Below, in pieces: positions 25,590 to 34,967 of a DNA stretch of 64,000 nt. The notes beneath the pieces were generated by a model, which saw only the letters and a program-made list of their open reading frames with translations, was not told the DNA's origin and did no database searches. The DNA is from Lepidurus packardi (lineage: Eukaryota > Arthropoda > Branchiopoda > Notostraca > Triopsidae), in assembly GCA_023053545.1 (NCBI GenBank), contig JAKZAN010000094.1, positions 1 to 64,000 on the forward strand. Direction: 5' to 3'. Made by a program: the position numbers and the translations under genes. Each line of letters starts with the position of its first letter. Position 1 is the stretch's first letter.

Positions 25590-28500
25590 TTATATTTTAG
25601 ACAATTCTTTCATGTTATTGCCAAAACTGGCGAGGGCTGGAAAGCATTTGGGGTTGCATAAAAAGTTTTCGGAAGTAAAAGGAATCTTTAATTTGCTGAG
25701 CTCTCTTAGTAATTTTGCTCTTTCATGATTAAGTCTCGTACAATGAAATAGCAGATGTGGAACATCTTGTTTCATCTGAGATCGACAAATGCAGGTATCG
25801 TCATCGATCTTTTTAATTCGCTTTAAATATGAGCGGCAGGGGAAGTGGTTTGTGCGCAATTGGATTATCGTGGATAATATGCTTTTGGGCAGTTTTGAAT
25901 CAACGATAGATTTTTTGTCTGGACTGGCTTTTAGATCTTTGGTAGCGTAATGGAACTTGTTCCAGTCTTGACACCAAGTAATAAGTAAAAACTTGGAGAT
26001 CCAAATGCGCGCTACTTTTAATGAATCAGGAGGAGATGGCCAAGCGCTAGAGAGGAGGTTTCTTGCTCTTTCAGAATAGGAGGTGTAGCTTATATGCTTT
26101 GCGGGTTCAGGTTTCGTAGGCCACACGTTCCAGATTTTTGAGGCATAATGGTTGAGAAGAGATTTCTTCAAGGCAAGATCCGGTGGTGGGAGTCCCACGT
26201 CGACTTCAATTGCTGCAGAGGGTGTTGTTTTGAGGGCACCGGATATAGTTAATAAGCCTTTACGGTAAAGTTGTTGAAGTGGTTTCAGTTTAGCTTTCGA
26301 TATATTGCACCATGCTGGGTATCCATATAAAAATTTACTAACTATTGTGGCTTGAAATAAGGTTTTTAATTGCTTGGATGATATTGATTTGCACCATTTA
26401 GCGATTTTTATCATACGTAATAGGGAGCTGTTGCATTGGTTAGCAATGTGTGAAACGTGAGTAGACCAATTTAGTCGGTGATCAAGGTAGAGGCCCAGAT
26501 ATCTTGATGAAGTTTTGGGTACGATGGTGGTTTGACCCCAAGTCAGTGTTGCTTCTTCGGCTTGTCTTTTGCGATGGAAGTGGACGAGTTCGGTTTTTTC
26601 TTTAGAAAATCGGAGATTTAGTCTAATGCCCCATTTTTCTAATGCTGAAATGTTGTTAGCTAGTAGTTTGGTGTTTTGATTACTCGATTTGCTGGAGGTG
26701 AATAATATTAGGTCATCAGCAAAGGCCTGGATCTCTATCCTCTTGCGTTTGATTGTTGTGAAACATCCATTAATGTAAATTAAGAAGAGGAGAGGAGAAC
26801 GTGGGGACCCTTGGGGAACGCCGTTTGTAATTTGGTAGAGCAAACTATGCGTTTCTCTATAGATGGTATAGGCGGTGCGGTTTTCCAAGAAGCTAGTGAT
26901 CCAATTGAGTAGTACTTTGGGGGTTTTTATTTTTCGGAGCTCATTAATCAATTTTTGGTGATGAACATTTTCAAATGCTCCACTTATATCTAGGAATAAT
27001 GCTGTTAGTACTTTCCCTTTATCAAAGGCTTTAAGGCCAGCGTTGGATAGTCGGATTAGGGCGTCTGTGGTAGACCGATTTCGTCGAAATCCCCATTGAT
27101 TTCCTGACAGGATTTTATTGTCATCGAGGAATTTCGTTAGTTTGCGAGTCATGGCTTTTTCCAATATCTTGCCCAGTACTGGGAGAAGAGAGATTGGGCG
27201 GAAACTCCGCATAGATTCGTAACTTGGTTTGTGTGGTTTGGGTAGAATTAGCACTTTAGCCATCTTCCAGTCTTTTGGGTAATAACTCAGACGAATCGAG
27301 GCGTTGTATATGTTAATCATAGGTTCTTTTAGTATGTTCCATAGTTCTTTTATTATTATAGGCTGAATGTCGTCTTTTCCAGCTGCTTTCATGGGTTGTA
27401 GCTCAGTGATGATTGATGAGAGGTCTTCTGCTGTGATTTCGTCGTCTTTACCGAAGTTGTAATTTATTCGACGTATTTTAGATTTGGAGGAGGGGTTTGA
27501 ATCTCTTGTGCCTCCTAAGAGTTTTTCTGCCGCATAGTTTAGTTTGGTGATTTCATCCGGAAAGTTGTTCCCGTCTTCTTGTAAAACGTGTTGGAGTAAG
27601 TTTTTTTCCTTGTTCTTTAGGTTATTATTAAAAGCCCATAATGTTTTGTTGTGTGGTTCTTTTATTTTGTTTAGCCAATACTCTTCTCTATATTTTCTTG
27701 TTTTGGCGCGATATAGGTTTCTTGCAACTTTCCAATTCGTTTCATCTTGTAATCCAGTGTTTTTGAACTTTTTAAGTGCTTTAGCTGCTGCTTTTCTAAG
27801 GGAGTTAAGGTCTGAATTCCACCAGGGGTTTGAGTTTTTCAGGACTCTTTTAGGTACATGCTTAGATATTATTTCTTGGATAGTCGATGTCAAAGAGCCA
27901 ACGGCAAGGTCAATAGCATCATTGTTTTCCAAGTTTATCCAGGACGAGCGTGTGTCAAGAAGCTCTTTTGTTTTTGAACGGATTTTATCCCAGTTGACTT
28001 TTGAGTAAGACCACATGGTGGAGTTAAATTTAGCTTTGGCATTTGGGAGATCAATTATTACAGCGGAGTGATCGGATTCATTATAATAGTCTTCGTCGTC
28101 AAGAATTTTTAAGTAAACATGAGGTAGAAGCGTCAAGGAAGCATAAGTTAAGTCTAGTGTCGATTGGTGTCCTCGTTTGTTTTGAAATGTGTGGCGGTTC
28201 CAGGTGTTTAGCAGTTCCATGCCGTGTTTTGTCGTAAAGTCGTACAGTTGTATTCCAGGCAAGTCTGATTTTTTAGCTTCCCATGACCAATGATGAGCGT
28301 TAAAGTCCCCGGTTATGATGATATTTGATGTAGTTTTATGGAATTTTTCCCACAAGTTTTGAAGCAGAGTTTCTAAATTTTCATTGGATCTTCTGTAAAG
28401 TGCGATAACAAGTATAGGTGACGAGTTGAGAGATTGTATTTTTATTACCACGGATAATTGGGATATTTCTAGTATCTGGTATGAAGCTGATTGAGTAGTG

Positions 28501-28694
28501 AGTAGCGCTATTCCTTGGTATTCTAGCCGAGATCGAGAGATGGAGTATCCTGAAAGTTGATTGATTGTTAAGTTTTGCGGAGGTTCCAGTACTATCACGG
28601 TATCTATATCTTCTTTCTGAGCTTGTCGTGTTAATTCTTGAAGTTGGTCATAGCTCTTTCTTATATTTTGGATCAAGATTCTTGTCGGTTTCAT
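25590..28694 (-). CDS. ORF2 protein: endonuclease and reverse transcriptase (copy 1)
   Basis: This 1034-residue protein nicks target DNA and reverse-transcribes the element RNA at the nick (target-primed reverse transcription). The N-terminal AP-like endonuclease shows N10, E37, GDFNAHHW (D130, N132), D181 and SDH at 207-209. The reverse transcriptase spans about 430-750: FRPISLLPVLGK at 498-509, motif A with D569 in FLDISGAF, motif B NGVPQGSPRSPLLF at 624-637, and the catalytic FADD at 658-661. A zinc motif C968-x-C970-x9-H980-x4-C985 lies near the C terminus. I see no RNase H signature between reverse transcriptase and zinc motif, unlike most I and Tad elements. The ATG overlaps the ORF1 stop as ATGA, which fixes this start and suggests reinitiation. 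All key residues are present, so it could encode an active enzyme. Confidence 0.95.
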   Translation of the reverse strand: MKPTRILIQNIRKSYDQLQELTRQAQKEDIDTVIVLEPPQNLTINQLSGYSISRSRLEYQGIALLTTQSASYQILEISQLSVVIKIQSLNSSPILVIALYRRSNENLETLLQNLWEKFHKTTSNIIITGDFNAHHWSWEAKKSDLPGIQLYDFTTKHGMELLNTWNRHTFQNKRGHQSTLDLTYASLTLLPHVYLKILDDEDYYNESDHSAVIIDLPNAKAKFNSTMWSYSKVNWDKIRSKTKELLDTRSSWINLENNDAIDLAVGSLTSTIQEIISKHVPKRVLKNSNPWWNSDLNSLRKAAAKALKKFKNTGLQDETNWKVARNLYRAKTRKYREEYWLNKIKEPHNKTLWAFNNNLKNKEKNLLQHVLQEDGNNFPDEITKLNYAAEKLLGGTRDSNPSSKSKIRRINYNFGKDDEITAEDLSSIITELQPMKAAGKDDIQPIIIKELWNILKEPMINIYNASIRLSYYPKDWKMAKVLILPKPHKPSYESMRSFRPISLLPVLGKILEKAMTRKLTKFLDDNKILSGNQWGFRRNRSTTDALIRLSNAGLKAFDKGKVLTALFLDISGAFENVHHQKLINELRKIKTPKVLLNWITSFLENRTAYTIYRETHSLLYQITNGVPQGSPRSPLLFLIYINGCFTTIKRKRIEIQAFADDLILFTSSKSSNQNTKLLANNISALEKWGIRLNLRFSKEKTELVHFHRKRQAEEATLTWGQTTIVPKTSSRYLGLYLDHRLNWSTHVSHIANQCNSSLLRMIKIAKWCKSISSKQLKTLFQATIVSKFLYGYPAWCNISKAKLKPLQQLYRKGLLTISGALKTTPSAAIEVDVGLPPPDLALKKSLLNHYASKIWNVWPTKPEPAKHISYTSYSERARNLLSSAWPSPPDSLKVARIWISKFLLITWCQDWNKFHYATKDLKASPDKKSIVDSKLPKSILSTIIQLRTNHFPCRSYLKRIKKIDDDTCICRSQMKQDVPHLLFHCTRLNHERAKLLRELSKLKIPFTSENFLCNPKCFPALASFGNNMKELSKI
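28691..28694 (-). promoter_or_regulatory. ATGA stop-start overlap between ORF1 and ORF2, copy 1
   Basis: In sense, ATG (28694-28692) starts ORF2 and TGA (28693-28691) ends ORF1. A similar UAAUG overlap in the Bombyx SART1 element is known to support translational coupling. Coupling here is inferred from the geometry alone. Confidence 0.8.
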
Positions 28695-30022
28695 GCTTTT
28701 TTAGCGGATTGGGCTTCTTTAATGGCAGCAATTCGGGTTGGGCAGTTCTTATCAAAGGCTGCGTGTTTGCCTCCGCAGTTGACACATTTCAAGAAGGTGT
28801 TGTTGCAGTTTTTAGTTTCATGTATTATTGTGCCACACTTGGCGCATTTGGAGGTAATGCTTTGACAGTTGAAGGAAGTGTGCCCGTATTTTTGGCATTT
28901 AAAGCATTGGAGGATTGAGGGCGGTCGAGAGCTTTCCACTTGTACTGTACGGTTGAAGGCAAGAAGAGTTCCGCGACTTGTAAGGATGTTTTTTTCCGTT
29001 TCTGACGAGCAAGTATAGAGGATGGAGCCGTGTTTTTTGCCATTGTCCTCGTTGATCCATGAAACTTGATCAGGTTTAAAAGTGATATTGAGACTTGAGT
29101 TCTTTTCTGAAAGGTGTTCGCAAATTTCTTCTCTTGAGACATCTTTCGGGAGCAGATGAATTGCTACTTTTAGCTTAGGTTGGATAGTGACGACCTTGAT
29201 CATTCCAAGTTGACAGAGAAATTTTCCGTCCAAAATTTTTGCGGATTCTTCTTTTTCAGCTTTGTTTTTGTATGTGAGGATTAGATCTCCTTGCATCTTT
29301 TTTCTCACCAGGATTGGGCGAGGTGCTTGGCTATCAAAGGCTTTAATATCAGAGTCGATTAAGGATAGGAGCTCTCTTTTGGTGTACTGCTTTTTACGTT
29401 TTTCGGCGTCCTGCTGACGGATGAAAAGAGTCACGGCTTTTTCAGCGTTGATTGAGCTAATGTTAGGAGTTTGTTCTGGGGAAGTTTCAGGCAAGGGGAT
29501 GGTATTCTCCTTTCCGTTGTTTTGAGTCTTGGGTTGTTTAGGTCGGTGTCTTCTGGTGACAAGCAGCCATCCATTTTCTTCCTGTTTTTTTTCCTCTTGT
29601 CGTGGCTCGGTGGCATTGAGTACGTTTTCAGGTCTAGCTTCAGCTCTTGTTTCGAGTTTGGTTTCAAGTTTGAGAACGATTCCGGTTAGATTTTTAACTT
29701 GCTCTGTAAGCAGAACTTGGGTTTCCATCATGGCTTGCAATGTGTAGGCTATGATTTCTGTTTGAGACGGTACTACGCTGCTAATCGAGTTGGAGCGTTT
29801 TCGAAACGAGAGTTGAGCCCTGGGGGAGTGTAACCGGGCGCGTTTTAACGAATTTTGACGGCTTGGACATGAATTCGAGGAGGTTTGATCATTTTCAAAT
29901 TCGTTTCCGTAGATTGTACAAATCGAAGCATCGGTGTATTCCATTGAGTTGTCTTTTTCAGTAGTTTTTCTTTTTTCCGCTGGGCCAGTTTTCGGAGTCG
30001 GCAGTGCTGCTGCACCTTCCAT
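28691..30022 (-). CDS. ORF1 protein: Gag-like RNA-binding protein with three zinc knuckles (copy 1)
   Basis: This 443-residue protein is expected to coat the element RNA and form the ribonucleoprotein with the ORF2 product. Three C-terminal knuckles are visible: C373-C376-H381-C386 and C393-C396-H401-C406 (both CX2CX4HX4C), then C413-C416-H420-C427 (CX2CX3HX6C). This set is typical of ORF1 in I, Tad, R1 and Jockey elements. Residues about 88-127 have heptad-like hydrophobic spacing and could form a coiled coil. The basic stretch at 55-78 and the acidic/basic linker at 120-175 look disordered. The region about 195-365 may contain RRM-like folds, which is inference. The start is the ATG at 30022, in a CCCATGG context; the stop lies inside the ORF2 start. 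Confidence 0.92.
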   Translation of the reverse strand: MEGAAALPTPKTGPAEKRKTTEKDNSMEYTDASICTIYGNEFENDQTSSNSCPSRQNSLKRARLHSPRAQLSFRKRSNSISSVVPSQTEIIAYTLQAMMETQVLLTEQVKNLTGIVLKLETKLETRAEARPENVLNATEPRQEEKKQEENGWLLVTRRHRPKQPKTQNNGKENTIPLPETSPEQTPNISSINAEKAVTLFIRQQDAEKRKKQYTKRELLSLIDSDIKAFDSQAPRPILVRKKMQGDLILTYKNKAEKEESAKILDGKFLCQLGMIKVVTIQPKLKVAIHLLPKDVSREEICEHLSEKNSSLNITFKPDQVSWINEDNGKKHGSILYTCSSETEKNILTSRGTLLAFNRTVQVESSRPPSILQCFKCQKYGHTSFNCQSITSKCAKCGTIIHETKNCNNTFLKCVNCGGKHAAFDKNCPTRIAAIKEAQSAKKA

Positions 30023-30407
30023 GGGGGAAATTCCTGAACCAATATGGGCGGACGTTTAACGTGGCTAACACTTTTAACACAACGTTAAGCAACAAACTTA
30101 ACAAAAACGAAGTTATTAGTTTAGATAACTGAGTATTACTTTATCGTCGTGGTAAGGAACCAGACCCTTTAAGGAGCGGTAAGGAAACTGATTGTAGGGT
30201 GTGTCACATGGTGTCACTTTTAGGGGTAATTGTCAATGGAGGCAATAGGTAATAAGTTCAATTTAATCACCAAACGAACAAGGGTTTTAAGCACTTTCAT
30301 TTAAATTGTAACACAGAACAAAAGTAACAGGATTTGAGGTGAAAAATTGACTTTTTAGGAGAGAGATGGGTGACACGTCTTCACTAGTCGTCGACCCGTC
30401 GTCCACC
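30023..30407 (-). promoter_or_regulatory. 5' UTR of copy 1, expected to hold the internal promoter
   Basis: These 385 bp lie between the target-site duplication and the ORF1 ATG. The sense 5' end is GC-richer than the satellite and starts GGTGGACGACGGGTCGACGA, with GACGAC repeated twice. GTGTCAC occurs twice near 30200. Non-LTR elements usually carry an internal polymerase II promoter here; no TATA box or defined initiator can be named with confidence. Confidence 0.6.
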
Positions 30408-30415
30408 ATAAACTG
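30408..30415 (-). repeat. Target-site duplication of copy 1 (5' side)
   Basis: ATAAACTG directly follows the sense 5' end of the element and is identical to 25355-25362. Satellite B resumes in exactly the phase in which it was interrupted. Confidence 0.9.
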
Positions 30416-32529
30416 GTTTATACCGGTGTAAACAGGTCTAAACTGGTTTTAACTGGTATAAACTGGTTTACACAGGTCTAAACTGGTTTAAACTGGTTGA
30501 TACTAGTTCAAACTGGTTGAAATTTTTTTAACAGGTCTAAACTTGTTCAAACTCGTTTATAAACTGGTTTAAAACGTTTTTAACTGGCTTAAACTGGTTT
30601 AAACCAGGCCTAAACAGGTCTAAACTGGTTTAAACTAGTTTATTAACTGTTTTACACTGGTTTAAACTTGTTTATACTAGTTCAAACTGGTTTAAACTGG
30701 TTTACACAGATCTAAACTGGTTTAAGCGAGTTCATAAACTGGTTTATACCGGTGTAAACAGGTCTAAACTGGTTTAAGCTAGTTCATAAACTGGTTTATA
30801 CCGGTGTAAACAGGTCTAAACTGGTTCTAAATGGTATAAACTGGTTTACACAGGTCTAAACTGGTTTATACTGGTTTATACTAGTTCAAACTGGTTTAAA
30901 TTTTTTTTAACAGGTCTAAGCTTGTTTAAGCTAGTTTATAAACTGGTTTAAACCGTTTTTAACTGGCTTAAACTGGTTTTAACCAGGCCTAAAAAGGTCT
31001 AAACTGGTTTAAACTAGTTTATTAACTGTTTTACACTGGTTTAACCTGGTTTATACTAGTTCAAATTGGTTTAAACTGGTCTACTCATGTCTAAACTGGT
31101 TTACTCATGTCTAAACTGGTTTAACGTAGCTTATAAACTGGTTTGTACTAGTTCAAACTGGTTTAAACCGGTTAAAACTGGCTTAATCTGGTTTAAACTG
31201 GTTAAAACTAGATTATAAACTGGTTTATACCGGTGTAAACAGGTCTAAACTGGTTTTAACTGGTATAAACTAGTTCAAACTGGTTTAAATTTTTTTAACA
31301 GGTCTAAACTGGTTTAAACTAGTATATTAACTGTGTTACACTGGTTTAAACTTGTTAATACTAGTTCAAACTGGTTTAAACTGGTTTACACAGGTCTAAA
31401 CTGGTTTAAGCTAGTTTATAAACTGGTTTATACCTTTGTAAACAGGTCTAAACTGGTTCTAAATGGCATAAACTGGTTTACACAGGTCTAAACTGGTTTA
31501 AACTGGTTTATACTAGTTCAAACTGGTTTAGACTGGTCTACTCATGTCAAAACTGGTTTAAGGTAGTTTATAGACTGGTTTATACTAGTTCGAACTGGTT
31601 TGAACCGGTTAAAACTGGCTTAATCTGGTTTAAACTGGTCAAAACTAGATTATAAACTGGTTTATACCGGTGTAAACAGGTCTAAACTGGTTTTAACTGG
31701 TATAAACTGGTTTACACAGGTCTAAACTGGTTTAAACTGGTTGATACTAGTTCAAACTGGTTTAAATTTTTTTAACAGGTCTAAACTTGTTCAAACTAGT
31801 TTATAAACTGGTTTAAAACGTTTTTAACTGGCTTAAACTGGTTTAAACCAGGCCTAAACAGGTCTAAACTGGTTTAAACTAGTTTATTAACTGTTTTACA
31901 CTGGTTTAAACTTGTTTATACTAGTTCAAACTGGTTTAAACTGGTTTACACAGGTCTAAACTGGTTTAAGCGAGTTCATAAACTGGTTTATACCGGTGTA
32001 AACAGGTCTAAACTGGTTCTAAATGGTATAAACTGGTTTACACAGGTCTAAACTGGTTTATACTGGTTTATACTAGTTCAAACTGGTTTAAATTTTTTTA
32101 ACAGGTCTAAGCTTGTTTAAGCTAGTTTATAAACTTTTTTAAACCGTTTTTAACTGGCTTAAACTGGTTTAAACCAGGCCTAAAAAGGTCTAAACTGGTT
32201 TAAACTAGTTTATTAACTGTTTTACACTTTTTTAACCTGGTTTATACTAGTTCAAACTGGTTTAAATTGGTCTACTCATGTCTAAACTGGTTTACTCATG
32301 TCTAAACTGGTTTAACGTAGTTTATAAACTGGTTTATACTAGTTCAAACTGGTTTAAACCGGTTAAAACTGGCTTAATCTGGTTTAAACTGGTTAAAACT
32401 AGATTATAAACTGGTTTATACCGGTGTAAACAGGTCTAAACTGGTTTTAACTGGTATAAACTAGTTCAAACTGGTTTAAATTTTTTTAACAGATCTAAAC
32501 TGTTTTAAACTAGTTTTTTAACTGTGTTA

Positions 32530-34967
32530 AACTGGTTTAAACTTGTTTATACTAGTTCAAACTGGTTTAAACTGGTTTACACAGGTCTAAACTGGTTTAA
32601 GCTAGTTTATAAACTGGTTTATACCGGTGTAAACAGGTCTAAACTGGTTCTAAATGGTATAAAATGGTTTGCACAGGTCTAAACTGGTTTAAACTGGTTT
32701 ATACTAGTTCAAACTGGTTTAAGCCGGTTAAAACTGGCTTAATCTGGTTTAAACTGGTCACAACCAGATTATAAACTGGTTTATACCGGTGTAAACAGGT
32801 CTAAACTGGTTTTAACTGGTATAAACTGGTTTACAAAGGTTTAAACTGGTTTATACTAGTTCACACTGGTTGAAATTTTTTTAACAGGTCTAAACTGGTT
32901 CAAACTAGTTTATAAACTGGTTTAAAACGTTTTTAACTGGCTTAAACTGGTTTAAACCAGGCCTAAACAGGTCTAAACTGGTTTAAACTAGTTTATTAAC
33001 TGTTTTACACTGGTTTAAACTTGTTTATACTAGTTTAAACTGGTTTAAACTGGTTTACACAGGTCTAAACTGGTTTAAGCGAGTTCATAAACTGGTTTAT
33101 ACCGGTGTAAACAGGTCTAAACTAGTTTAAGCTATTTCATAAACTGGTTTATACCGGTGTAAACAGGTCTAAACTGGTTCTAAATGGTATAAACTGGTTT
33201 ACACAGGTCTAAACTGGTTTATACTGGTTTATACTAGTTCAAACTGGTTTAAATTTTTTTTAACAGGTCTAAGCTTGTTTAAGCTAGTTTATAAACTGGT
33301 TTAAACCGTTTTTAACTGGCTTAAACTGGTTTAAACCAGGCCTAAAAAGGTCTAAACTGGTTTAAACTAGTTTATTAACTGTTTTACACTGGTTTAACCT
33401 GGTTTATACTAGTTCAAACTGGTTTAAACTGGTCTAATCATGTCTAAACTGATTTACTCATGTCTAAACTGGTTTAACGTAGTTTATAAACTGGTTTATA
33501 CTAGTTCAAACTGGTTTAAACCGGTTAAAACTGGCTTAATCTGGTTTAAACTGGTTAAAACTAGATTATAAACTGGTTTATACCGGTGTAAACAGGTCTA
33601 AACTGGTTTTAACTGGTATAAACTAGTTCAAACTGGTTTAAATTTTTTTAATAGGTCTAAACTGGTTTAAACTAGTTTATTAACTGTGTTACACTGGTTT
33701 AAACTTGTTTATACTAGTTCAAACTGGTTTAAACTGGTTTACACAGGTCTAAACTGGTTTAAGCTAGTTTATAAACTGGTTTATACCGGTGTAAACAGGT
33801 CTAAACTGGTTCTAAATGGTATAAAATGGTTTGCACAGGTCTAAACTGGTTTAAACTGGTTTATACTAGTTCAAACTGGTTTAAGCCGGTTAAAACTGGC
33901 TTAATCTGGTTTAAACTGGTCACAACCAGATTATAAACTGGTTTATACCGGTGTAAACAGGTCTAAACTGGTTTTAACTGGTATAAACTGGTTTACAAAG
34001 GTTTAAACTGGTTTATACTAGTTCACACTGGTTGAAATTTTTTTAACAGGTCTAAACTGGTTCAAACTAGTTTATAAACTGTTTTAAAACGTTTTTAACT
34101 GGCTTAAACTGGTTTAAACCAGGCCTAAACAGGTCTAAACTGGTTTAAACTAGTTTATTAACTGTTTTACACTGGTTTAAACTTGTTTATACTAGTTTAA
34201 ACTGGTTTAAACTGGTTTACACAGGTCTAAACTGGTTTAAGCGAGTTCATAAACTGGTTTATACCGGTGTAAACAGGTCTAAACTAGTTTAAGCTATTTC
34301 ATAAACTGGTTTATACCGGTGTAAACAGGTCTAAACTGGTTCTAAATGGTATAAACTGGTTTACACAGGTCTAAACTGGTTTATACTGGTTTATACTAGT
34401 TCAAACTGGTTTAAATTTTTTTTAACAGGTCTAAGCTTGTTTAAGCTAGTTTATAAACTGGTTTAAACCGTTTTTAACTGGCTTAAACTGGTTTAAACCA
34501 GGCCTAAAAAGGTCTAAACTGGTTTAAACTAGTTTATTAACTGTTTTACACTGGTTTAACCTGGTTTATACTAGTTCAAACTGGTTTAAACTGGTCTAAT
34601 CATGTCTAAACTGATTTACTCATGTCTAAACTGGTTTAACGTAGTTTATAAACTGGTTTATACTAGTTCAAACTGGTTTAAACCGGTTAAAACTGGCTTA
34701 ATCTGGTTTAAACTGGTTAAAACTAGATTATAAACTGGTTTATACCGGTGTAAACAGGTCTAAACTGGTTTTAACTGGTATAAACTAGTTCAAACTGGTT
34801 TAAATTTTTTTAATAGGTCTAAACTGGTTTAAACTAGTTTATTAACTGTGTTACACTGGTTTAAACTTGTTTATACTAGTTCAAACTGGTTTAAACTGGT
34901 TTACACAGGTCTAAACTGGTTTTAGCTAGTTTATAAACTGGTTTATACCGGTGTAAACAGGTCTAAA
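32530..34967. repeat. Satellite B higher-order repeat, period 1162 bp (two copies)
   Basis: About 32530-33805 aligns with 33692-34967 at an offset of 1162 bp. Private variants are shared by both copies: TTGCACAGGT at 32669 and 33831, GCTATTTCAT at 33131 and 34293, and GGTCTAATCA at 33431 and 34593. 1162 is about three 390-bp blocks. The near-identity points to a recent local duplication. Confidence 0.85.

Larger units (their letters stand above)
25363..30407 (-). mobile_element. Non-LTR retrotransposon (LINE), copy 1, full length
   Basis: This is a 5045-bp minus-strand element bounded by the 8-bp target-site duplication ATAAACTG. In sense order it has a 385-bp 5' UTR, ORF1 (28691-30022), ORF2 (25590-28694, overlapping ORF1 by 4 bp), a 3' UTR and an A-rich tail. 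It has no long terminal repeats, integrase or protease. The AP-type endonuclease, reverse transcriptase and three-knuckle Gag place it in the I / Tad / R1 / Jockey group. The clade cannot be settled by eye. Both frames are open, so it looks structurally intact. It is less AT-rich than the surrounding satellite, as expected for an invader. Confidence 0.95.

Noticed and set aside
25507-25728. Plus-strand 73-codon open frame over the 3' UTR and ORF2 end (also 50697-50918)
   Set aside because: It is antisense, low in complexity at its start, overlaps the end of ORF2 and has no recognisable domain.
27544-28918. Plus-strand open frames of 64-154 codons within retrotransposon copy 1, and the same in copy 2
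   Set aside because: They lie antisense to ORF1 and ORF2, which have clear domains; no motif or start context supports them.
29845-30042. A short upstream open frame overlapping the ORF1 start (also 55035-55232)
   Set aside because: It begins with TTG rather than ATG and runs in another frame over ORF1; the ATG at 30022 gives the full zinc-knuckle protein.
25363-30407. LTR retrotransposon or endogenous retrovirus
   Set aside because: No terminal repeats, protease or integrase; it has an A-tail, an AP-like endonuclease and reverse transcriptase with FADD in LINE context.
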